The position numbers were made by a program, and so were the translations under genes. From positions 34,387 through 98,386 of the forward strand of contig JAZBOS010000010.1 in assembly GCA_036351255.1 (NCBI GenBank): a stretch of 64,000 bases of DNA, in the 5' to 3' direction. Of the stretch, positions 46,759-55,739 are shown one piece after another. This DNA comes from Bacteroides sp. Lineage in GTDB: Bacteria > Bacteroidota > Bacteroidia > Bacteroidales > UBA7960. Numbering within the stretch: position 1 is the first letter of the stretch; the number at the start of each line of letters is the position of its first letter. The notes beneath the pieces are model-generated. The model saw only the letters and a list, made by a program, of their open reading frames with translations, ran no database searches and was not told where the DNA came from.

Positions 46759-47994
46759 TTATTCGAATTCTGCTTTCAGTATACGCATGACCTCCTGGAT
46801 GGTCTCCTCTTCCAGGTCAGTACGCTTCACCAGGTCTTCCACGCTCAGATTGAGCACACTCTTGGCGGTATCGCAGCCAATATTCTTAAATTCATCAATG
46901 ACCCACTGTTCGATCTCGTCATTGAATTCCATCAGGTCAACATCCTCGGTTTCAACATCCGTATCGCGGTACACATCGATCTCATAACCCGTAAGCAATC
47001 CGGCCAGCTTAATGTTGAAGCCACCTTTCCCGATAGCCAGCGATACCTGATCGGGCTTGAGGAAAACCTCTGCCCGCTTGTTCTTGTCATCGAGGGTGAT
47101 CGAATTGATCTTGGCGGGGCTCAGGGCACGGGTAATGTACAGGTTGGGGTTATTGGTGAAGTTGATCACGTCAATGTTCTCGTTGCGCAATTCGCGAACG
47201 ATGCCATGTATTCTTGAACCTTTCATCCCCACACAGGCGCCTACAGGGTCGATGCGGTCGTCGTATGATTCCACGGCCACTTTGGCCCTTTCACCGGGCA
47301 CACGGACGATCTTCTTAATGGTAATCAGGCCATCATACACTTCCGGTACTTCCTGCTCAAACAGACGCTCGAGGAAAACCGGGGAGGTACGCGAAAGGAT
47401 AATCAGCGGGTTGTTGTTCTTGATCTCCACCCTTGACACTACGGCACGCACCGAATCGCCCTTACGGAAGAAATCCGAAGGGATCTGCTCGGTCTTGGGA
47501 AGGATCAGTTCAATGCCTTCATCGTCAAGGGCCAGGATCTCTTTTTTCCATACCTGGTAAACCTCGGCAGTGACAAGGTCACCCACCCGTTCCTGGTATT
47601 TCTTGTAAACGCTGTCTTTCTCCAGTTCAAGAATCTTGGAAGCCAGGTTCTGACGGATGGCCAGGATCTCGCGGCGGCCGAAGTCAGCCATCTTAACAGG
47701 TTCAGACACCTCTTCACCGATCTCGAAGTCGGGCTCGATCTTGATGGCTTCCGAATAGGCGATCTCGGCGCTGGGGTCTTCCACCTCACCGTCCTCTACA
47801 ATCACCCGGTTGTGCCATACTTCAAGGTCACCCTTGTCAATGTTTACGATGATGTCAAAATTATCTGCCGATCCATATTTCTTCATAAGCATGTTTTTGA
47901 AAACATCCTCAAGGATCAACATCATGGTAGAGCGGTCTATGTTCTTAAACTCCTTAAACTCGGAAAACGACTCAACCAAATTTATACTTTCCAT
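46759..47994 (-). CDS. nusA: transcription termination/antitermination protein NusA
   Basis: A 411-residue RNA-binding factor. N-terminal polymerase-binding domain (1-130), S1 domain (about 135-205; [12 protein letters not shown]), KH1 and KH2 (about 215-345; [22 protein letters not shown] and [15 protein letters not shown]), and a C-terminal helix-hairpin-helix-like segment. It regulates pausing, termination and antitermination. It lies between rimP and infB, the standard bacterial order. Confidence 0.97.
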   Translation of the reverse strand: MESINLVESFSEFKEFKNIDRSTMMLILEDVFKNMLMKKYGSADNFDIIVNIDKGDLEVWHNRVIVEDGEVEDPSAEIAYSEAIKIEPDFEIGEEVSEPVKMADFGRREILAIRQNLASKILELEKDSVYKKYQERVGDLVTAEVYQVWKKEILALDDEGIELILPKTEQIPSDFFRKGDSVRAVVSRVEIKNNNPLIILSRTSPVFLERLFEQEVPEVYDGLITIKKIVRVPGERAKVAVESYDDRIDPVGACVGMKGSRIHGIVRELRNENIDVINFTNNPNLYITRALSPAKINSITLDDKNKRAEVFLKPDQVSLAIGKGGFNIKLAGLLTGYEIDVYRDTDVETEDVDLMEFNDEIEQWVIDEFKNIGCDTAKSVLNLSVEDLVKRTDLEEETIQEVMRILKAEFE

Positions 47995-48037
47995 ATGCTT
48001 GCGGTCAATTACTTGTTAAACCTGTGTTTTTTTCCTG

Positions 48038-48508
48038 TTATTCCTTGCTGAACGAAACCTGTATCCGGGCTTCCCTGATGTCATTGAAAGCGAAATAGGC
48101 GATAGGGTCTTCCAGGGGCTCCCCTTTTTTGGGCTTTTTCTTTGTGGCTTCCTTCTCGATGCGGATGCCCTCATCGAGCACTTCCACCAGCTTGCCCCGG
48201 GTCTTCCTCAGATCGTGGCCCATCACCATGATTTGCCTGCCTACATTGATATGATACTGACGCTTCATTTTCAGGGGTGATCCCACCCCCACCGACGACA
48301 CTTCCAGGTCAAAGTCTTCGGTATCGCGGTCAAAGAACGACTCGATGTGCTTGCTTAGCAGGGCACAATCGGCAACTTGAATGCCTTTTTCCCCGTCGAG
48401 CAGCACCAGCACCCGGTTGCCGGGACGCACGTTTACGCTTACCAGGAACTTATCCGTGCCTTCCAGGTATTCGTTTACGATGCTTTCTATCTGTTTGCCG
48501 TCTATCAT
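48038..48508 (-). CDS. rimP: ribosome maturation factor RimP
   Basis: A protein of about 156 residues needed for 30S maturation. The start is the ATG 48506-48508 (MIDGKQIESIV); an upstream frame would begin at a TTG. The N-domain (LVSVNVRPGNRVLVLLDGEKG) and the signature EVSSVGVGSPLK, plus a C-terminal Sm-like domain with a Lys-rich insertion (EATKKKPKKGEP), are present. It is the first gene of rimP-nusA-infB. Confidence 0.93.
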   Translation of the reverse strand: MIDGKQIESIVNEYLEGTDKFLVSVNVRPGNRVLVLLDGEKGIQVADCALLSKHIESFFDRDTEDFDLEVSSVGVGSPLKMKRQYHINVGRQIMVMGHDLRKTRGKLVEVLDEGIRIEKEATKKKPKKGEPLEDPIAYFAFNDIREARIQVSFSKE

Positions 48509-48579
48509 ATCAATGGCTTCCAATGAAAGAGGGGACTTAATTGCCCCCTCAACAAATTGGCGTTTTGCAATATTCTGCG

Positions 48580-48587
48580 CAAAAGTA
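48580..48587 (-). promoter_or_regulatory. -7 box of the rimP-nusA-infB operon
   Basis: TACTTTTG on the minus strand, about 70 bases before the rimP ATG. A small GAGGGG/CCCCTC hairpin (48529-48534 with 48545-48550) lies in the leader. No -33 box at the usual distance. Confidence 0.4.
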
Positions 48588-48610
48588 ATACTTTTTTTCC
48601 AATAAATAAA

Positions 48611-48662
48611 AAAACATCCCTGTTTTTTAGCGCATTAGGCAATGCTTAAACAGGGATGTTTT
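48611..48662. terminator. strong intrinsic terminator
   Basis: Perfect 15-bp stem AAAACATCCCTGTTT (48611-48625) / AAACAGGGATGTTTT (48648-48662), with an extra inner GCATT/AATGC pairing. Followed on the minus strand by a long T-run. It ends the DUF2723 gene transcript and insulates the rimP operon. Confidence 0.88.
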
Positions 48663-48680
48663 CCTTTTTTGTGTTTTGTT

Positions 48681-51600
48681 TTAATAACCCTGCAGGAAAA
48701 GCTGGTAATAGGTTTCAAACGTTTCCTTTGCTTCCCCGGCAAGGGCATCCTGCTCGTATTCACCCGCCAGGAACTGAATGCGTTGTACAAGGGCCAGGGC
48801 CTCCTGCTTGTTGCGATCGAGGAAAGTAGCCCGGGGACCGGTAAATGAGAAGTAATGCCTCAGATCCTGTCCATACAACTCCAGCATGCGTTCAGCAATG
48901 GCTTTCGCCTTTTCCAGCTCGCCGGCCCGATAATAAGCCTCGGCAATCAGCAGGTTGAAATAATTATAGGGTACCTGCGACTCGGGCATGATCTCCATGG
49001 CCTTATCGAGCACCACCACCGCCGAATCGACCTTGCCCTCGTCGATCAGGGCGTGGGCCAGCCGCTGCATGATGTTGCGGAAGTTCACGGTCAGCCTCCG
49101 GTGGTCTTCGTTCAGATAGACCCTGGGATCGTTGATATTGCCCCAGACGAACTTGTTCATGATGTTGTCGTAAAGGATGCGGGTGTTAATCCGGCCGGGC
49201 TGCTCTTCCACATCGGCAGTGCGGATAGGCACCAGGCGGTAAGCCATACCATCCAGCTGGAAATACTCCTCAAGCCCCATATACGAATCACCACCGGTGG
49301 TGATGGCAAAATATACCGGGCGTTCCCAGTTGTTGGTGGCCAGGAAGTCGAGGACCATCATATGGCTTTTCTGCAGGCCCGTCTGATCCATGGTCCACTC
49401 CACGTAAGGCACGATCAGGTGCGCATCCTCAGGGGCCACCGTGCCATTAGCGACTACTTTGGCCGAATCAACAGGCAGCCGGAACCTTTTGGTGGGGAAA
49501 TAATCCTCCGAACCACGCGAAGTCCTGATGCGCGTGCGCTGATCATCGCTGGCCACAAAATTCACTACGCTGCGCAGGTCCTGGAAGCCTTCCAGGTTCG
49601 GGTTATCGACCATATACACATAGTCGCGCGTCCCGTCCCGGTATTGCCTGGGTTCCATGCTCAGGGGCAGGGGTTCGGCGTCATAGGTCTTGCGCCGCAT
49701 CATGTTATTGATATACCAGTCGGTATTAAACAGGCTCAGGTTCACCACCTTCACGTCCAGCCTAACGCCTTCCACCTCCTGGGCATACCACAGCGGGAAG
49801 GTGTCGTTGTCGCCATTGGTAAAGATGATGGCATTGGGGGCGCACGACTCCAGGTAGTTTTTGGCCACATCGCTGACCAGGTAACGGTGCGAGCGGTCGT
49901 GATCGTCCCAGTTCTCTTTAGCCATCAGGGCAGGGGCCATCAGCAGGGCAAGAACAATGGCCAGCACCCCGGCAATCTTGCCATTCAGCTTCTTGGCAAA
50001 GAAGTTGTAAAGGCTCATCACGCCCAGCCCCACCCAGATGGAGAAGGCATAAAACGAGCCGATGTACGAATAGTCGCGTTCCCTGGGCTGGTAAGGCGTT
50101 TGGTTGAGGTAAATGACAATGGCCAAACCCGTCATAAAGAACAGCAGGGCCACCACCAGGGTGTCACCGGGCCGGCGGCGAAGCTGGTAAAGCATGCCAA
50201 AGATCCCCAGCAATAGGGGCAGCATAAAATAGCGGTTGAAGCCGCGGTTTGAGGTCATGCTTTCAGGAAGGTTGTCCTGCGGACCCAGGCGTGCCTCATC
50301 CAGGAAGCGGATGCCGCTGAGCCAGTTGCCTTCCACCGGGCTGCCGTGGCCCTGGATGTCGTTTTGCCTGCCGGCGAAATTCCATAAAAAATAACGCCAG
50401 TACATATGACCCAGCTGATAGGAGAAAAAGAAACGGAGGTTCTCACCAAAGGTGGGCTTATTGATGGTGCGGCTCTGCCCGTCGGGGCCCGTAAAGCGTA
50501 TGGGCCGTCCTTTCACGTTGCCCCAGCTCTCATAACCGCTGATGTGAATGGACTGCTGGTTGCTGTGCATCCTGGGAAACAGGGTGACAAAGTCGGGATG
50601 ATAAACCGGTTCGAGGCCAATGCGCGCATTGATAATTTCGTATCGTTTGGTTTCCTTGTTCTTGCCGTATACCGGCTTGCCATCTACCGCATCGATCAGG
50701 GGCGAGTTGTAATAGGGGCCTTTCAGCAGCGGCCACGATCCGTATTGCTCACGCCCCAGGTAAGCCTTCATGGCCAGGGCATCCTTGGGCGCATTCTCGT
50801 TGATGGGCACCTGGGCATTCGAGCGAACCACCAGCATGAAATACGACGAATAGCCAATCACCAGGAAAGTCAGGGCCAGGATCACCGTGTTCCATACCAC
50901 CTTTTTGTGCTTATGGGTGAAGTACAGACCATAGGCAATGGCACCAACGACGGCTGCAAAATAAAAGATCGTGCCCGAGTGGAACGGCAGGCGCAGCACG
51001 TTGACAAAGAATTTCTCAAATTTCCAGTCGAGGGTCAGCAGGCCCGGAATCAGCACACTCATGATAAACCCCACCAACAGAAGCGATAAGATAGCGGTGA
51101 TGAGAATACCTTTGGGGGTAGGGTTGAACTTCTTGAAATAATAAACGAAAACGATGGCAGGGATAGCCAGCAGGTTGAGCATATGCACCCCGATGGAAAG
51201 GCCGATGATAAAGGCGATCAGCAGCAGCCATCGCAGCGAATCTTTTTCATGTGCCGCAGCCTCCCATTTCAGGATAGACCAAAACACAAAAGCCGTCAGG
51301 AACAGGGAGGTCACATACACTTCGGCTTCGACAGCGGTAAACCAGAACGAATCGCTGAAGGTAAGTGCCAGGGCCCCCACCAGGCCGCTGCCAAAAATGG
51401 CGATGGCCTTCTCGCGGGTCACTTCCACTTTATCGGCAATGAGTTTACGGGCCAGGATGGTAATGGTACGAAACAAAAAGCTGACTGTCAGGGCGCCGGC
51501 CGTTGCCGACATGGCGTTGATCCAGAAGGCCACCCTGCTGGTGTCGCCAAAAGAAAGCAGCGAGAACATGCGGGCCATCATCTGGTAAAGCGGGGCGCCC

Positions 51601-51761
51601 GGGGGGTGGGCGATCTGAAGCTTATAGGAAACCGAAAGGCGCTCGCCGGCATCCCAGAAGCTGGCTGTAGGCTCAACGGTCGAAAACAATACGGTGGCCC
51701 CTATGGCAAATACTGCCCAGGCCAGGTAGTTGTTCAACTTTTTGTACAACTTTTCGTCCAT
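48681..51761 (-). CDS. DUF2723 / glycosyltransferase family 117 membrane protein
   Basis: A protein of about 1026 residues from the ATG 51759-51761 (MDEKLYKKLNNYLAW). It has about ten transmembrane helices in the first 600 residues, with the DUF2723 signature near the N-terminus (ASFWDAGERLSVSYKLQIAHPPGAPLYQM), where the Asp-Glu pair lies in the first loop as in GT-C glycosyltransferases. The C-terminal 350 residues are soluble, with a short TPR-like segment (VVVLDKAMEIMPESQ, EKAKAIAERMLELYG). Members are widespread in Bacteroidota and probably glycosylate exported proteins or lipids; the sugar donor is unknown. Monocistronic, with a strong terminator. Confidence 0.87.
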   Translation of the reverse strand: MDEKLYKKLNNYLAWAVFAIGATVLFSTVEPTASFWDAGERLSVSYKLQIAHPPGAPLYQMMARMFSLLSFGDTSRVAFWINAMSATAGALTVSFLFRTITILARKLIADKVEVTREKAIAIFGSGLVGALALTFSDSFWFTAVEAEVYVTSLFLTAFVFWSILKWEAAAHEKDSLRWLLLIAFIIGLSIGVHMLNLLAIPAIVFVYYFKKFNPTPKGILITAILSLLLVGFIMSVLIPGLLTLDWKFEKFFVNVLRLPFHSGTIFYFAAVVGAIAYGLYFTHKHKKVVWNTVILALTFLVIGYSSYFMLVVRSNAQVPINENAPKDALAMKAYLGREQYGSWPLLKGPYYNSPLIDAVDGKPVYGKNKETKRYEIINARIGLEPVYHPDFVTLFPRMHSNQQSIHISGYESWGNVKGRPIRFTGPDGQSRTINKPTFGENLRFFFSYQLGHMYWRYFLWNFAGRQNDIQGHGSPVEGNWLSGIRFLDEARLGPQDNLPESMTSNRGFNRYFMLPLLLGIFGMLYQLRRRPGDTLVVALLFFMTGLAIVIYLNQTPYQPRERDYSYIGSFYAFSIWVGLGVMSLYNFFAKKLNGKIAGVLAIVLALLMAPALMAKENWDDHDRSHRYLVSDVAKNYLESCAPNAIIFTNGDNDTFPLWYAQEVEGVRLDVKVVNLSLFNTDWYINNMMRRKTYDAEPLPLSMEPRQYRDGTRDYVYMVDNPNLEGFQDLRSVVNFVASDDQRTRIRTSRGSEDYFPTKRFRLPVDSAKVVANGTVAPEDAHLIVPYVEWTMDQTGLQKSHMMVLDFLATNNWERPVYFAITTGGDSYMGLEEYFQLDGMAYRLVPIRTADVEEQPGRINTRILYDNIMNKFVWGNINDPRVYLNEDHRRLTVNFRNIMQRLAHALIDEGKVDSAVVVLDKAMEIMPESQVPYNYFNLLIAEAYYRAGELEKAKAIAERMLELYGQDLRHYFSFTGPRATFLDRNKQEALALVQRIQFLAGEYEQDALAGEAKETFETYYQLFLQGY

Positions 51762-51975
51762 CTCTGAAAAGGGTTTTATGGTAAGTGTGCTGCGCGGGCA
51801 ACTCGGAAAACTGCCCGGCAAAAATCGCTTGCGAAGTTATGAAAAAACAAAGGAAAAATTTCCCTTTTTAACATTCTTTACAACCCCCTGCTATACAACA
51901 CTTCAACAGTACATATCCTTGTAACGGAAGCCTCAGCTGCGTGGTATGAGATCACATAAAATTCTGAAAAAATAA

Positions 51976-52005
51976 TTGTCAGAAAAAAAAATAGTTTTAA
52001 CTTTG
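51976..52005 (+). promoter_or_regulatory. consensus promoter of tRNA-Gln
   Basis: TTG (51976-51978), 19-base spacer, -7 box TAACTTTG (51998-52005). The tRNA begins 21 bases further on. One of the best promoters in the window. Confidence 0.75.
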
Positions 52006-52026
52006 CAACCCGAATCCAAAAGGTAC

Positions 52027-52097
52027 TGACCGATGGTGTAACGGTAGCACTGCAGATTTTGGTTCTGCCTGTTCAGGTTCGAATCCTGATCGGTCAA
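52027..52097 (+). tRNA. trnQ: tRNA-Gln (anticodon TTG)
   Basis: The complete cloverleaf can be drawn. Acceptor stem TGACCGA (52027-52033) / TCGGTCA (52090-52096), D stem GTGT/GCAC, anticodon stem GCAGA/TCTGC with anticodon TTG at 52059-52061, T stem TCAGG/CCTGA with loop TTCGAAT, discriminator A. The 3' CCA is not encoded. Confidence 0.97.
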
Positions 52098-52104
52098 CAC
52101 CCTC

Positions 52105-52139
52105 AAAAGGCCGGCTCATAAAAATGGGCCGGCCTTTTT
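52105..52139 (+). terminator. intrinsic terminator of tRNA-Gln
   Basis: Stem AAAAGGCCGGC / GCCGGCCTTTTT with a short loop containing CAT/ATG pairing, beginning 8 bases after the tRNA. Confidence 0.9.
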
Positions 52140-52688
52140 CTTTTCTGCGTCCTTCCAGGGTCATACCATCCTCGTAGTTCAGTCGGGTTTCAGACGTTTT
52201 AAAACGGTTAAACACCGGTTAAAGTACGAGCATGGTCCCTGTTTGAAAGGTCGTTAGTCCCACCAAGCCTCCTTTCTTTTATTAATCATTATTTGTCTCC
52301 CAAGGATAAATTTTTGTCCATAAACATTACATCAGCTATTGCATAACTTAAATAAGTGTTTTATATTTATGGCCGAAAAAGGCTATTTCCAGTATCCAAG
52401 CCTCCGCTGGTTCTGTAAATAAAAGCAGAACACTGGTTTTGAGCATTGCTTTTGAATTTACCCGTTTCATCCCCTCCTCCGGGTAAAAATTGTGGATCGC
52501 CGGTTCAATCATGTATGGTATGCAACCGTCATATATAATAAAACATTTTTTTTATTTCCGTTCGCTGGCGTTGCTTCAACTGTAATTCCTGAGCCCGCCT
52601 TGCCGGGCCTATAACCATGGCGGTCACCATGATTAAGGCAACATTTTTGGAAAGACCCTTAAGTTTCTCAACCTTAAAACCATCTGCA
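52140..52688. other. 549-base intergenic region before the secreted-protein island
   Basis: It holds a degenerate copy of the palindrome family (52171-52230) and an AT-rich stretch. A weak promoter-like pair (TTG 52339-52341, 20 bases, TATATTTA 52362-52369, one mismatch) could drive the cassette. The in-frame ATG at 52617 is not used as the start because it precedes the signal peptide by 24 unmatched residues. Confidence 0.45.
52171..52230. repeat. degenerate copy of the palindrome family
   Basis: Centre CGTTTT|AAAACG between 52200 and 52201. The right arm is intact and identical over 29 bases (52195-52223) to 15872-15900. The left arm pairs at about 20 of 30 positions, with CTCGTA (52171-52176) and TACGAG (52225-52230) closing the foot. 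CTCGTAGTT is also the left foot at 33298-33306. Confidence 0.8.
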
Positions 52689-53708
52689 ATGAAAAAAATT
52701 TTCACCCTTATGTTTTGCCTGTGCGCCCTGGGCGCCAGCGCCACCATCTGGCGGCTGAACAACAACCTGGCCGTGGAGGCCGATTTCCGCACCTTTGCCG
52801 AAGCCCAGGAAGCGGCTTCCGCCGGCGATACCATTTTCGTGGAGGGAAACGGAATGGCCAACCATTATGGCCAAATTACCATTACCAAGAAATTGGTCCT
52901 CATTGGACCGGGTTATTTCCTGGATGAGAACGACTCCACCTATGTCAATGGAAACTTTGCCCGCTTTATGAGTATTACCGTTCAATCGACCGCCCCAGGA
53001 ACAGAAATTTACGGGATTTATCTTTTCAGCGGCGATTACAATATCCGCTATCTGACCATCCGGGCATCCAATGTCATTGCAGCCAGAAATTTCTTTAATC
53101 CTCACGATTACGAAGCCATCAGGATTGACAGTGTGGTCCAGAATGTTACCATTGCTCAAAACTTTGCCTATAGAATTGACATCGCTGCTGCAGCCAGTAA
53201 TTTCATTATTTCGAACAATTATATTCATGACCGAATCAACCTGAATCCATCCTCCAATGGAATTATTTCCAATAATGTAATTTCAACTGGTATTTTTAAC
53301 GCATACAATTCCCAGATCAAGAATAACATTTTGTTCGCTATGTCTGGGGGGGATGTTTTTACCTACCCAAACACCGGGAATTTCATCAGCTACAATATTT
53401 TGAGCGGAGCCCTGGGGACCGGAAGTTATGGTCCCGGGAATGTTGCCAATGTTTCGATGGCTGATGTATTTTTGGGCTATCCCTCACAAGGTAACTACAG
53501 CCGGGACCAAAGGTGGCAATTGAAGCCTGATGGCCCTGCCGCAGGTGCCGGCGAGGAAGAAATTGACTGCGGCATGTTTGGGGGCGCACTTCCTTATATC
53601 CTCTCAGGCTTACCGGCAGTGCCCAGGGTATATGAGGCGGTGGTGCCCACGGCAGGCTCCACCTCGGCCGGGCTACCGGTGATCATTAAGATCAAATCGC
53701 AAAACTAA
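52689..53708 (+). CDS. secreted right-handed beta-helix protein (cassette copy 1)
   Basis: A protein of about 339 residues from the ATG at 52689, with a signal peptide (MKKIFTLMFCLCALGASA). The core is a right-handed parallel beta-helix: ADFRTFAEAQEAASAGDTIFVEG at the cap, repeated hydrophobic rungs such as ISNNYI, ISNNVI and KNNILF, and a C-terminal cap with CGMFGG and the tail VPTAGSTSAGLPVIIKIKSQN. No type IX sorting domain is present. Beta-helices bind or cleave polysaccharides, but no catalytic residues are recognisable here. The gene after it lies 5 bases downstream, so the pair is translated together. It is paralogous to the protein at 55740-56771. Confidence 0.82.
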   Translation: MKKIFTLMFCLCALGASATIWRLNNNLAVEADFRTFAEAQEAASAGDTIFVEGNGMANHYGQITITKKLVLIGPGYFLDENDSTYVNGNFARFMSITVQSTAPGTEIYGIYLFSGDYNIRYLTIRASNVIAARNFFNPHDYEAIRIDSVVQNVTIAQNFAYRIDIAAAASNFIISNNYIHDRINLNPSSNGIISNNVISTGIFNAYNSQIKNNILFAMSGGDVFTYPNTGNFISYNILSGALGTGSYGPGNVANVSMADVFLGYPSQGNYSRDQRWQLKPDGPAAGAGEEEIDCGMFGGALPYILSGLPAVPRVYEAVVPTAGSTSAGLPVIIKIKSQN

Positions 53709-53713
53709 GCACT

Positions 53714-55696
53714 ATGAAAAGGTTTTTCATTTTGCTTGGCCTGTGGCTGTGGGGCTTAAGCCTCTGGGGCCAGCAGGTCACCCGGGCAGAGTATTTCTGG
53801 GATGCCGATCCGGGCTTTGGCAATGCCACCCCCCTGGCGCTGGTGGCGGCTGAAGATTTGGAGGTCAGCCTGGAAATCCCGCTGGAGGCATTGGAACCGG
53901 GCCTGCACACCCTGTTTGTCAGGGCCCGCGACGAGAATGGCCGATGGTCGCAGTGTTTCCTGCAAAGCGTCCTCGTCCTGAAAGCGGCCCAGATACCTTC
54001 CCTCCTGACCCGGGCAGAGTATTTCTTTGATGAGGACCCCGGCTATGGCCAGGGCATCCCCCTGGATCTTCCACCCGGAGATCAGGCCGTACTTTCCCTG
54101 GCCCTTCCCCTGGAAATCCTTGAAGACGGCATCCACACCCTGTTTGTCAGGGCCCGCGATGACAAGGGCAGCTGGGGACTGGTGTTCAGCCAGACCTTCC
54201 TAATGCAAACCTTTCCCCAGGACCAGCATTACCAATTGACCGCCGTGGAGTATTTCTTTGACGAGGACCCTGGCTTTGGGCAGGGGATTTCCATACCCTT
54301 TGAAACAGGGGATGAAGTGCAAATTTCCATGGATCTTCCCCTGGAATCTCTGGGCGACGGCATCCACACCCTGTTTGTCAGGGCCCGCGATGATAAGGGC
54401 AGCTGGGGACTGGTGTTCAGCCAGACCTTCCTGCTGCAGCCCTTTCCCCAGGACCAGCATTACCAGCTGACTGCTATGGAGTATTTCTTTGACGAGGACC
54501 CTGGCTTTGGCCAGGGGATGCCGCTGGATTTTGAACCGGCTGCAGCTATTGCCCTGGACCTTGAACTCCCCCTGGAGGACCTCCCCGAAGGCATCCACAC
54601 CCTGTATGTCAGGGCCCGGGACGACAAGGGCAGCTGGGGGATGGTATTCCAGCAGAACTTCCTGAAATTCTTCACCCAGGACGAAGAGCCCCTGGTCAAC
54701 CGTATGGAGTATTTCATCAATGAAGATCCCGGCTTTGGCAACGGAATCCCCATCCCTTTTAATACGCCAAGGGAAACCGCTCTGAAGCTCTTTGAAGTGG
54801 ATGCCGCATTATTGCAGCCCGGCACCAACACCCTGTATGTCAGGGGGCTTGACACCCGCGGCCGCTGGGGTTTGGTGTATCAGACGACCTTTGAGACCCT
54901 GGAAACCCCGCCCTGTGATCCGCCCACTGACCTGACAGCCACGGATGTGGCCGAAACCACCGCCACACTGGGCTGGACAGAACAAAGCGTGGGCACTTCC
55001 TGGGATCTTCTTTGGGTGCCTAACGGGATGGATCATACCGAAGACGGGATAGTAGCCGCGGGCATTGAGACCAACCCCAATACGGTTGAGAATCTGTTCC
55101 AAACAACCCTGTACGATTTTTACGTGCGCACCGCCTGCAGCGACGGCCAAGTAAGCCCCTGGGCGGGGCCTGCCAGTTTTCACACCCTGCCCCTGGCCAC
55201 CAACACCCTGACCTTGCTCTCTGATCCGCCTGGAGGAGGTACTGTCACAGGTGAAGGCTCCTATGCTTACGGCGAGACCATCACCATTACCGCCAGCCCT
55301 AATACCAATTTTGTGTTCCAGTATTGGACAGGGGATACGAATTTCCTGGATGATCCCCAGGAGCCCACCGCCACGGTCACTATGCCTGCCCAGCCCATCG
55401 CCCTGACGGCTCATTTCCAGGATGTGACGGGCATCGGTGAGGCCATTGGACAAGGCCTGAGAATATTTCCCAATCCCGCTCGAGATCAGCTACAGGTGGA
55501 ATTCATTCACCAGGGAAAGGAGGCTATCCTTCAGCTGATGAACATCCAAGGGCATATTGTTGATCAACTCATCATCAACGAGCCGGGAAGGGTAAATACA
55601 AGCATCAATACATCTACCCTGCCTGATGGACTTTACCTGATCATTGTTCGCAACGAACAATGGCGGTTGATCCGCAAGGTGGTCATCAAACATTGA
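53714..55696 (+). CDS. T9SS type A protein with five EYFFDEDPGFG repeats (copy 1)
   Basis: A 660-residue secreted protein with a signal peptide ending near residue 20. Five repeats of about 76 residues begin near residues 25, 100, 178, 255 and 330, each with EYFFDEDPGFGQG, then GIHTLFVRARDDKGSWG. A fibronectin type III domain follows (about 400-490), then a bacterial Ig-like repeat (about 497-570; DPPGGGTVTGEGSYAYGE, FQYWTGD), and a type A sorting domain (LRIFPNPARDQLQVEF, ending VVIKH). The sorting domain exports it by T9SS and anchors it to the surface. The repeats look adhesive, but no ligand is known. It is paired with the beta-helix gene upstream and paralogous to 56777-58765. Confidence 0.85.
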   Translation: MKRFFILLGLWLWGLSLWGQQVTRAEYFWDADPGFGNATPLALVAAEDLEVSLEIPLEALEPGLHTLFVRARDENGRWSQCFLQSVLVLKAAQIPSLLTRAEYFFDEDPGYGQGIPLDLPPGDQAVLSLALPLEILEDGIHTLFVRARDDKGSWGLVFSQTFLMQTFPQDQHYQLTAVEYFFDEDPGFGQGISIPFETGDEVQISMDLPLESLGDGIHTLFVRARDDKGSWGLVFSQTFLLQPFPQDQHYQLTAMEYFFDEDPGFGQGMPLDFEPAAAIALDLELPLEDLPEGIHTLYVRARDDKGSWGMVFQQNFLKFFTQDEEPLVNRMEYFINEDPGFGNGIPIPFNTPRETALKLFEVDAALLQPGTNTLYVRGLDTRGRWGLVYQTTFETLETPPCDPPTDLTATDVAETTATLGWTEQSVGTSWDLLWVPNGMDHTEDGIVAAGIETNPNTVENLFQTTLYDFYVRTACSDGQVSPWAGPASFHTLPLATNTLTLLSDPPGGGTVTGEGSYAYGETITITASPNTNFVFQYWTGDTNFLDDPQEPTATVTMPAQPIALTAHFQDVTGIGEAIGQGLRIFPNPARDQLQVEFIHQGKEAILQLMNIQGHIVDQLIINEPGRVNTSINTSTLPDGLYLIIVRNEQWRLIRKVVIKH

Positions 55697-55739
55697 AACC
55701 CAAATAATTCGCTTGAAAGTCACCTAAAAACCAAAACCA

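Noticed and set aside
48855..50216. 453-residue plus-strand frame
   Set aside because: Lies wholly antisense to the well-supported DUF2723 gene and has no recognisable domain.
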